From contig CAJFTV010000144.1 in the NCBI GenBank assembly GCA_904420055.1, positions 1-12,592 of the forward strand: a stretch of DNA of 12,592 nucleotides. Reading direction: 5' to 3'. The notes below the pieces were generated by a model. That model had not been told where the DNA came from. It did no database searches and saw only the letters and a list, made by a program, of their open reading frames with translations. This DNA comes from Candidatus Alloscillospira gallinarum. GTDB taxonomy: Bacteria; Bacillota; Clostridia; Oscillospirales; Oscillospiraceae. The translations under genes were made by a program, and so were the position numbers. This document shows, one piece after another, positions 1-5,629 of this stretch (its first letter is position 1; every line of letters starts with the position of its first letter).

Positions 1-1578
1 TCCGTCGGCCACTGCAAATTCAAGTATCTGCCTTACAAGTTCAGACGTCTCCTCGCTAACGACCTGCCGCACAGTGGTCGGCTCATGCACCTCCACGACA
101 TTCCCATCGGCATCGGTTATACTGCTCACAACATATGGCTGCATGAGGTATCCGCCGTTACATGCGGCACACATTCCGGTTGCCATCTGTATTGGAGTGA
201 TGGCGAAGGTCTGGCCGAAAGATGTCGCCGCCGCCTGAGACTGGTTCTCCGGGTCAACAAATACTTCTCTTGGCCACCACTGGCTCATTGCCTCGCCTGC
301 CAGGTCTATACCTGTCTCGTCAAAAAAGCCAAATGCGTCCAGATACTCCCAGAATGCCTCGGCTCCCAGCTTCTGTCCTATGGTCACAAATGCGCAGTTG
401 CAGGAGTTTTTCACCGCCTCTTCCAGTGTCTGCGTTCCATGTCCGGAGTGTTTCCAGCAGTTAACCGGCTCACGTCCCACAACATCTATCTTGCCGCTGC
501 AGTAAAACGTGTCATCCAAAGAGATTACTCCCTCTTCAAGGGCGGCGGCAAGAGTAATAGTCTTAAATACCGACCCCGGCTCATACGTGTCGGACAGAGC
601 CTTATTTCTCCACTGCTTTAAAAGAGCCTCTGACTCTGCCTCACTGCGCTCCTCCTCGTCCTCAATCTGGTCAAGTTCCGCCTGAACGTCGTCGCTTACA
701 GTCAGATAGTCGTTCAAGTCATAGTTGCCGTAACTCGCCATTGCCAGGACCTCTCCGGTGTCCGGGTCCATTGCGATGCAGGCCGCTCCGTTTTGAATAT
801 CGTAGTCATTTATGGCCTGTTCGAGGTTTTTCTCCACAATATTTTGTATGGTAACATCTATAGTAAGATTTAAGTTGTCCCCGTTTTCCGCATCGTAGTA
901 ATTCTCAAAGTCGGTGAGCAGCATATCGGTTCCCGCGGCATTTTTCAGGCGGACAATTCTGCCGTTTTCCCCCTGAAGCTCCTCGTCATACATGGCCTCA
1001 ATTCCCTCAAGCCCGTAGTTGTCCGTTCCCACGAAACCGATGACGTGACAGGCAAGGGTGCTGTATGGATATGTCCTCTTTATGTCCGCCTCAAGATGTA
1101 CGCTTTTCAGTCCGTTCTCGCTTATAAACTCCCGGACCTGAGTGGCCAGGTCATCATCAATTTTCGTGCGTATCGTCTTGTACCATGAGGAGGTGTCTTT
1201 TGTCTTTTCCAGTATGGAATCATAGTCCACGTCCAGAATTTCAGACAGGTTTCGCGCTATGAACTCCGGGTCCTCCTCATACAGCTGCATCTCATATGGG
1301 CTGATAAAGACCGTCTCAACAGAGGAACTCATTGCCAGCACCTTGCCGTTGCGGTCATATATTGTGCCTCTCTGTGCGTTTACAACCGATTCACGGGTCT
1401 GCTGTTCCACGGCAATTTCCTCATAATAGTCGTGTTTTATCACCTGGAGGTAAAACAGCCGCACCGCAAGAACTAAAAACGCAACTATGCCGCACACTGC
1501 CATTAAAACCAATGTGCGGCTGAGAGTTTCTTTATCTGTTCTCTGTATTTTTCTTCTTCTCTTATTATTTCCTTCCAT
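1..1578 (-). CDS. ftsI: Class B penicillin-binding protein (FtsI/PBP2B or SpoVD type), 3' end outside window
   Basis: This is a membrane-anchored peptidoglycan transpeptidase that cross-links septal (or spore cortex) cell wall outside the membrane. My own translation gives 526 visible residues. A basic cytoplasmic start (NNKRRRK) is followed by one membrane segment at about 22-39. The dimerisation domain begins at RGTIYDRNGKVLA (71-83). The transpeptidase domain carries the catalytic SVFK (Ser336, Lys339) in the usual EPGSVFK context, and the second motif SCN (Ser392). The third motif (KTG) and any PASTA domain would lie beyond base 1. The start is ATG at 1578 with AAGGAGA seven bases upstream. 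It follows the FtsL-like gene in dcw order. A single PBP cannot be assigned to FtsI or SpoVD without its C-terminus and the next gene; the symbol is the more conservative of the two. Confidence 0.9.
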   Translation of the reverse strand, partial: MEGNNKRRRKIQRTDKETLSRTLVLMAVCGIVAFLVLAVRLFYLQVIKHDYYEEIAVEQQTRESVVNAQRGTIYDRNGKVLAMSSSVETVFISPYEMQLYEEDPEFIARNLSEILDVDYDSILEKTKDTSSWYKTIRTKIDDDLATQVREFISENGLKSVHLEADIKRTYPYSTLACHVIGFVGTDNYGLEGIEAMYDEELQGENGRIVRLKNAAGTDMLLTDFENYYDAENGDNLNLTIDVTIQNIVEKNLEQAINDYDIQNGAACIAMDPDTGEVLAMASYGNYDLNDYLTVSDDVQAELDQIEDEEERSEAESEALLKQWRNKALSDTYEPGSVFKTITLAAALEEGVISLDDTFYCSGKIDVVGREPVNCWKHSGHGTQTLEEAVKNSCNCAFVTIGQKLGAEAFWEYLDAFGFFDETGIDLAGEAMSQWWPREVFVDPENQSQAAATSFGQTFAITPIQMATGMCAACNGGYLMQPYVVSSITDADGNVVEVHEPTTVRQVVSEETSELVRQILEFAVADG

Positions 1579-1674
1579 CGGGGGTCTCCTTTAATCTCTG
1601 GCATAAAGGTTCTCGCCGCCGCATAACACGGCAGCCTTACGTGGCAAGTTTCTTAAAACAGTATATTACACTAT

Positions 1675-2193
1675 TTATTTGAAATATTCCACAATAGAAC
1701 TTATAAGATTTGATAATCCCCCTGCGCTGTCATCGTCATTATTCACAACAACAGCCCTGTCCTCTGCATGTGTGTCAATATTTGTTATCTGGTTGTCGGC
1801 AGGCTTGTCCATGCCAAGCTTTGTCGTGGCATACGCCTCAACCTCATTTATGTCAAAAGCTTCCTCGTACTGAATGGTGAGCTTGCGCTGCTCCTCCGTG
1901 AGCTCCTCCACCTGGGACCTGAGCTCAACTGTCCCTGCCGCCGCAGCCGTATAACTCACATATGTCATAAGCAGCATAACCATCATAACCACAACCGCTG
2001 CAAACCCAAAAATGGAAAACAGGGATATGCTGTAATAGCTCTGCGGCTTTTTCGCCGGACGTGGCACCGGCTGCTGCTGTTTCTCCTGACTCTCTTCCCA
2101 ATCCTGAAACTGCGGCGCCGCAAGGTCATAAGCGGCATTGCCGTCGTACATAACTTTTCTGCTGTATTCTCTGGTGTCGTACTGTGAGGCCAT
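1675..2193 (-). CDS. ftsL: FtsL-like cell division protein
   Basis: This is a small bitopic membrane protein, expected to act in the FtsL/DivIC/FtsB subcomplex that activates septal wall synthesis. Its 172 residues comprise a charged, Pro/Gln-rich cytoplasmic N-terminus (about 1-53), one hydrophobic segment at about 55-81, and a predicted coiled coil at about 87-113 (LRSQVEELTEEQRKL). It then has the family-typical EVEAYATTKLGMDKPADNQI at about 117-136. It is longer than many FtsL proteins (B. subtilis FtsL is about 117 residues). The extra length is the N-terminal tail and an acidic C-terminal stretch (NNDDD) ending in a short possibly amphipathic helix. AAAGGA lies six bases before the ATG, and rsmH ends 14 bases upstream. 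FtsL diverges strongly in sequence, so the call rests on architecture, the LGM-KP motif and position. Confidence 0.85.
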   Translation of the reverse strand: MASQYDTREYSRKVMYDGNAAYDLAAPQFQDWEESQEKQQQPVPRPAKKPQSYYSISLFSIFGFAAVVVMMVMLLMTYVSYTAAAAGTVELRSQVEELTEEQRKLTIQYEEAFDINEVEAYATTKLGMDKPADNQITNIDTHAEDRAVVVNNDDDSAGGLSNLISSIVEYFK

Positions 2194-2207
2194 TTTCTGT
2201 CCTTTCT

Positions 2208-3134
2208 CTATACTCTCTCAGCAATTCTGAGCTTTGCGCTACGAGAGCGTGGATTGCGTTCAATCTCGTCTTCCTCCGGAGTAATCGGCTTGCGTGTAAC
2301 CGAGCGGAGTGTCTGTACAAATCCGCACACGCACACGGGAAAGTCCTTTGGACACGTGCACCCTTTTTCACATGAAGCTATAGCGGATTTTACAATTCTG
2401 TCCTCTAAAGAGTGAAAGCTTATCACACAGAGCCGCCCGCCTTTATTAAGCCTTGACGGCGCCGCCCTGAGCATTCGTGATACCGCTCCCAGTTCGTCAT
2501 TAACCGCGATTCTTATAGCCTGGAACGTCCGTTTTGCCGGGTGCTGTTTTTCCCGCAGCGCCGCTGGAGGCATAGCCCGCTTTATTACGTCCACAAGCTG
2601 AAAAGTGGTGTCAAGTTTCCCTCTTTCTCTCTGCCTTACTATCTCTCTCGCAATTTTTCCGGCAAAGCGTTCTTCGCCGTACTCGTAAATCATCTTTTTT
2701 AGCTCGTCCTCAGGCCAGGTATTTACGATATCCCGGGCTGTCAGTGCCCCATCCCTGTCCATTCTCATGTCCAGAGGCGCATCATGCATGTAGGAAAATC
2801 CCCGCTCCCAGTCGTCAAGCTGCGGCGAGGAAACGCCAAGGTCAAAAAGCATTCCGTCCACGCCGTCTATTCCAAGGCCGTTCAGCACGCTGTCAAGCTC
2901 CCCAAAATCGCTTTTTACAATTGTAACCGTGTCTCCAAAGGGACGAAGCCTTTCCCCAGCCTCCTGTATCGCGGTCTCATCTCTGTCTATGCAGATAAGC
3001 CTGCCTCCGGAAAGGCGCTTTGCAATCTGCTCCGAGTGGCCTCCCCGTCCAAGCGTCCCATCTACATATATGCCGTCCGGCCGGATTTTCAGCCCCTCAA
3101 TACACTCGTGTAAAAGTACAGGTATGTGTTCCAT
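2208..3134 (-). CDS. rsmH: 16S rRNA (cytosine1402-N4)-methyltransferase RsmH (MraW)
   Basis: It transfers a methyl group from S-adenosylmethionine to N4 of C1402 in the decoding centre of 16S rRNA. The length of 308 residues is normal for the family. Visible signatures in order are HIPVLLHE (3-10), the SAM-binding loop DGTLGRGGHS (25-34), DLGVSSPQLD (98-107), FSYMHDAPLDMRMD (113-126), HPAKRTFQAIRI (198-209) and VISFHSLEDRIVK (237-249). A Cys-rich CTCPKDFPVCVCG segment follows at 259-271, as is common in Firmicute members. The ATG shares its A with the mraZ stop (TGATG), so translation is probably coupled to mraZ. The nearest GGAG is about 11 bases away, which is weak as an independent ribosome binding site. 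Confidence 0.98.
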   Translation of the reverse strand: MEHIPVLLHECIEGLKIRPDGIYVDGTLGRGGHSEQIAKRLSGGRLICIDRDETAIQEAGERLRPFGDTVTIVKSDFGELDSVLNGLGIDGVDGMLFDLGVSSPQLDDWERGFSYMHDAPLDMRMDRDGALTARDIVNTWPEDELKKMIYEYGEERFAGKIAREIVRQRERGKLDTTFQLVDVIKRAMPPAALREKQHPAKRTFQAIRIAVNDELGAVSRMLRAAPSRLNKGGRLCVISFHSLEDRIVKSAIASCEKGCTCPKDFPVCVCGFVQTLRSVTRKPITPEEDEIERNPRSRSAKLRIAERV

Positions 3135-3550
3135 CAGAAATCGAGCTCCGTAAACACTTTCGCCAGATTTTCGGGCGTTGTCTCAATGACGTCAATCTCG
3201 TTCCAGGTGTCTGTGTCCCAGAACTCCGCCACGTCGCCGTCGCCCACCACCGTGACGTTCTTTTTAAGTCCCGCAAAATCTCTAAGCGCAGCAGGAAGGA
3301 GTATCCTGCCCTGGGCGTCCAGCTCACACTTTGCCGCATGGGCAAAAAGCGGGCGCATCTGAATCTGCTTGGACCTGGGCATTGCCTTTATCTTCTCTTC
3401 CAGAGCTTTCCAGCCCTCTGAAGAGTAAGCCGTCAGGCATTTTTCCATGGAAAGAGTGACATAAAAGACCTCGCCCAGCTCATCTCTGAGCTTTGCGGGT
3501 ATGAACAGACGTCCCTTCGCGTCCAAGCTGTGCGGATATACGCCTGTCAT
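3134..3550 (-). CDS. mraZ: Transcriptional regulator MraZ
   Basis: MraZ is a small DNA-binding protein of the double SpoVT/AbrB fold and controls the dcw operon that it heads. Its 138 residues are close to the usual 140-150. The two repeated half-domains are visible through their D-A-x-G-R motifs: DAKGRLFIP at 10-18 and DAQGRILLP at 78-86. The ATG at 3550 is preceded by a very strong GGAGAGGAGGG six bases upstream. Probable target repeats lie just upstream in the leader (3581-3610), consistent with autoregulation. The gene overlaps rsmH by one base. Confidence 0.97.
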   Translation of the reverse strand: MTGVYPHSLDAKGRLFIPAKLRDELGEVFYVTLSMEKCLTAYSSEGWKALEEKIKAMPRSKQIQMRPLFAHAAKCELDAQGRILLPAALRDFAGLKKNVTVVGDGDVAEFWDTDTWNEIDVIETTPENLAKVFTELDF

Positions 3551-3556
3551 CTATGT

Positions 3557-3567
3557 CCCTCCTCTCC
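3557..3567 (-). promoter_or_regulatory. Strong ribosome binding site of mraZ
   Basis: On the minus strand this reads GGAGAGGAGGG, ending six bases before the mraZ ATG. It offers two overlapping Shine-Dalgarno registers and confirms the start at 3550. Confidence 0.85.
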
Positions 3568-3580
3568 AAATAAGTGGGAT

Positions 3581-3610
3581 TTTAACACATTTTAAACCAC
3601 TTTCCCCCAC
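3581..3610 (-). promoter_or_regulatory. Phased 10-bp repeats, probable MraZ boxes
   Basis: Read on the minus strand, three consecutive 10-base units begin GTGGG, GTGGT and ATGTG, and each ends in AAA. The GTG-containing core therefore recurs with exact or near-exact one-helical-turn spacing. In bacteria where it has been studied, MraZ binds three or four GTGG/TGGG-type repeats spaced by about 10 bp in its own promoter region, and these match that pattern, the third being degenerate. They lie just downstream of the predicted -10, so bound MraZ would cover the early transcribed region. MraZ binding here is inferred. Confidence 0.7.
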
Positions 3611-3620
3611 CTGTCCTTTG

Positions 3621-3648
3621 ATTATAATACATTTTCAGAAAAATTCAA
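3621..3648 (-). promoter_or_regulatory. Sigma-A-type promoter of the dcw cluster (mraZ)
   Basis: On the minus strand TTGAAT (3648-3643) and a perfect TATAAT (3626-3621) are separated by 16 bases. The region just upstream (about 3649-3680) is A/T-rich, as in an UP element. Transcription would begin near 3614, about 65 bases before the mraZ ATG, immediately before or within the phased repeats. Confidence 0.75.
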
Positions 3649-3717
3649 GTGTTTTAAGGAAATTTAATAAAAAGAATTATACCCGGAAAAGTCCGAAATC
3701 CAGGGCTGCCTGAGATT

Positions 3718-3752
3718 AAAAATACCCGGTGGAGACAGCTCTCCACCGGGTA
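3718..3752 (-). terminator. Intrinsic terminator with 13-bp perfect stem
   Basis: A perfect 13-base inverted repeat (3723-3735 and 3740-3752, arm TACCCGGTGGAGA) encloses a four-base loop. On the minus strand it is followed directly by TTTTT (3722-3718). It is the strongest hairpin in this gap and ends transcription coming from the coaD side about 70 bases before the mraZ -35. It is the last of three stacked hairpins. Confidence 0.85.
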
Positions 3753-3776
3753 AAGCGCAGTGCTTTTTCCACTTGC

Positions 3777-3796
3777 AAAAAAGCGCTTGAAAGCGC
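3777..3796 (-). terminator. Short intrinsic terminator-like hairpin
   Basis: On the minus strand GCGCT, a four-base loop TTCA and AGCGC are followed by six T residues (3782-3777). The stem is only 5 bp but G/C-rich and the T-run is good. It sits between the two stronger terminators, so it is either a backup or a chance hairpin. Confidence 0.5.
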
Positions 3797-3887
3797 CATA
3801 TTACGTCACTTTTTCCGCTGTTTAACCAAAACATGCAGTCGTCCGCCGCATCATCTTTTCTGAGAATACGCAGACGCTTCAGGCAGC

Positions 3888-3918
3888 AAAAAAGCAGGCC
3901 CCAAAATTGGGACCTGCT
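3888..3918 (-). terminator. Intrinsic terminator of the uvrC-rsmD-coaD block
   Basis: On the minus strand GCAGG pairs with CCTGC and an inner CCCAA pairs with TTGGG, around one internal mismatch (3894-3917). TTTTTT follows at 3893-3888. It begins 16 bases after the stop codon of the coiled-coil gene, the expected place for that operon's primary terminator. Confidence 0.75.
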
Positions 3919-3933
3919 AAAATTTGGCAGTAA

Positions 3934-4449
3934 TTACTCCTCGGTCTCTTCCTCTTCGGAAATCTCCTCAGCACGCACCCTGTTTGACATTGCGCCTATG
4001 GCACTTCTGAAACTCGCCCGTGAGGCGCGCGTCTCCTCCAGCGCCTTTGCAATAGCCTCCTCCGTGCGTCTTAATGTGTCGTCCACGTACTCGTTTGCGG
4101 CGCGCTTCAACTCACTTGTGTTCCGCTCCGTGCTGGCCAGCAGCTCCGTGCTTCTGGCCTTTGCAGTCTTGTAAATCTCCTGTTCGTTTACAAGCTGCTT
4201 TGCGCGCTCCTCTGCGGCTTTTTTAATTGTATCCGCTTCACGCTTTGCATTTGAAATAAACTCAGCCCTCGCGTCAACAAGGCGCCTTGCCTCTGCAAGC
4301 TCTGTGGGGAACTGGGCTTTCATCTCGTCGATTATATCCAGCGCCCTGTCTCTCTCCAAAACACACTTGTCCGAGCTTAAAGGCAGGCTCTTTGCCTCCT
4401 TAATGAGGCTGTACAACATTTCCAATAATTCCTGAACGCCATTTCCCAT
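3934..4449 (-). CDS. Uncharacterised soluble coiled-coil protein (ATP synthase b / DivIVA-like), coaD-linked
   Basis: This 171-residue protein is almost entirely charged helix, and I do not know its function. An amphipathic start (about 4-20, VQELLEMLYSLIKEAKSLPL) and the segment SSDKCVLERDRALDIIDEM (about 25-43) come first. A long A/E/K/R-rich coiled coil follows (about 50-150; for example AKREADTIKKAAEERAKQL), ending in an acidic tail (EEISEEEETEE). No membrane segment or catalytic motif is visible. Such proteins are often labelled ATPase subunit B/H-like or DivIVA-like, which reflects coiled-coil composition more than function. From memory, similar proteins next to coaD occur in other Clostridia. 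I chose ATG 4449 because GGAG lies six bases upstream; the same frame could start at 4461 or 4527, but those lack a good ribosome binding site. A 144-bp gap separates it from coaD, with no clear promoter. Confidence 0.8.
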   Translation of the reverse strand: MGNGVQELLEMLYSLIKEAKSLPLSSDKCVLERDRALDIIDEMKAQFPTELAEARRLVDARAEFISNAKREADTIKKAAEERAKQLVNEQEIYKTAKARSTELLASTERNTSELKRAANEYVDDTLRRTEEAIAKALEETRASRASFRSAIGAMSNRVRAEEISEEEETEE

Positions 4450-4593
4450 AATAATCTCCATTCTGCCGCCCACTTGTCGGCGCGCAAAAGCTTGCATCTC
4501 CCCGGCGGCTGACGGAGATTTCTGCATGCGCCGCTGTCGCCGCCTTTTAATGGCCGGACGGCAGGCCGTTTAAATTTCACCCCACAGCGAGCT

Positions 4594-5082
4594 TTATACG
4601 CTGCTGGATTTCAGCTTGTCCTTTATGTCGTCCATAATCTCCACCGGGACAAATTCGCTCAAATCTGCACCGTATTTGCCCAGCTCTTTTACAACGGTAG
4701 AGCTTAAATATGTATACTTCTCACTTGAGGCCATGAACATCGTCTCAATTCCCGGCTCCAGCTTTTTATTCGCGAGGGCCATCTGGAATTCCCAGTCAAA
4801 GTCAGATACCGCCCGAAGCCCTTTTATTATGGCACAGGCTCCACGGCTTTTCGCATAGTCAACCAAAAGCCCGTCAGAGGTGTCAACCTCTACGTTTTCA
4901 AAGCGCTTTACACAGCGCCGTATAAGCTCCACCCGCTCGTCACGGGTAAACATGGGCTTTTTATCAGCGTTGACCATAACGCATACATATACTCTGTCAA
5001 AAATACCGGCCGCCCGCTTTATTATGTTGAGATGGCCAAGGGTAATCGGGTCAAAACTCCCCGGATAAACGGCTATCTTCAT
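4594..5082 (-). CDS. coaD: Phosphopantetheine adenylyltransferase CoaD
   Basis: It catalyses the fourth step of coenzyme A synthesis, 4'-phosphopantetheine + ATP to dephospho-CoA + pyrophosphate, in the cytoplasm. Its 162 residues are the normal size. The nucleotidyltransferase signature PGSFDPITLGH places T14 and H17 of the T/HxGH motif. Other family landmarks are K42 (NADKKPMF), IIKGLRAVSDFDWEFQMALAN (from about 85) and the C-terminal LSST (126-129). GGGAGG lies seven bases before the ATG. The start overlaps the rsmD stop as ATGA, a common and conserved-looking rsmD-coaD coupling. Confidence 0.98.
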   Translation of the reverse strand: MKIAVYPGSFDPITLGHLNIIKRAAGIFDRVYVCVMVNADKKPMFTRDERVELIRRCVKRFENVEVDTSDGLLVDYAKSRGACAIIKGLRAVSDFDWEFQMALANKKLEPGIETMFMASSEKYTYLSSTVVKELGKYGADLSEFVPVEIMDDIKDKLKSSSV

Positions 5083-5627
5083 TCGCCGGCCTCCCTGATG
5101 ATTGTGGTAATCTTAATCTTACCATATCTGTATTCCTTTTTGAGACGGTATGGGGCATGTATCTCCCCAAGCTGTCTGTCTGCTTTAGACTCGCACAATA
5201 TTATACCATTTTCTCTCAATATGTCAAACTCTATTATTTTTTTTACTGCCTCGTCCAAAAGAGGGGTATCATACGGCGGGTCAACAAAAATAACGTCGTA
5301 TTTTCCGCACCGCTCTAAAAATGCCAGAGCGTCCGTCCGGATTATTTCAGTACCCTCCCCCATTTTGCAGGCGGTTACGTTTTCCTTTACAATGCCAATC
5401 GCCTGCTGGGACGCATCGACAAAGGTGACAAATGCCGCTCCGCGGCTCTTGGCTTCAATTCCCATCTGCCCTGTTCCGGCAAAAAGGTCCAGCACCCGCC
5501 GCCCCTCAATATCAAACTGGATTATATTGAAAACAGACTCCTTCACCATATCCGTTGTAGGGCGAATGTCCATGCCCACCGGCTCCCGGAGCTTTCGCCC
5601 CCTTGATGTTCCGCTTATTACTCTCAA
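5079..5627 (-). CDS. rsmD: 16S rRNA (guanine966-N2)-methyltransferase RsmD
   Basis: It methylates N2 of G966 in 16S rRNA using S-adenosylmethionine during 30S assembly. Its 182 residues are typical. Landmarks are RVISGTSRGRKL at the start, RPTTDMVKESVFN (22-34), the SAM-binding DLFAGTGQMGIEA (47-59) and the catalytic DPPY (116-119). The start codon is TTG at 5627-5625, not ATG. It is supported by GGAGGAG five bases upstream (inside the end of uvrC) and by the family-typical N-terminus beginning at that codon. Its stop overlaps the coaD ATG by four bases. Confidence 0.96.
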   Translation of the reverse strand: MRVISGTSRGRKLREPVGMDIRPTTDMVKESVFNIIQFDIEGRRVLDLFAGTGQMGIEAKSRGAAFVTFVDASQQAIGIVKENVTACKMGEGTEIIRTDALAFLERCGKYDVIFVDPPYDTPLLDEAVKKIIEFDILRENGIILCESKADRQLGEIHAPYRLKKEYRYGKIKITTIIREAGE

Positions 5628-5629
5628 GT

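Noticed and set aside
85..621. 178-codon plus-strand open frame opposite the penicillin-binding protein gene
   Set aside because: The minus strand encodes the transpeptidase SVFK and SCN motifs through this stretch, so this frame is a shadow.
3705..3887. 9-bp inverted repeat GCTGCCTGA / TCAGGCAGC enclosing the terminators, considered as the closing stem of a 6S-like RNA
   Set aside because: A pair of this length is not unlikely by chance in a gap this size. A minus-strand transcript would also terminate before the 3' arm, and no 6S-like internal structure was evident.
4450..4593. Possible small gene or upstream start of the coiled-coil protein, and an ATCTCC/GGAGAT hairpin in its leader
   Set aside because: Upstream in-frame starts at 4461 and 4527 lack good ribosome binding sites, and the added residues look unlike the rest of the protein. 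The hairpin is only 6 bp with a long loop.
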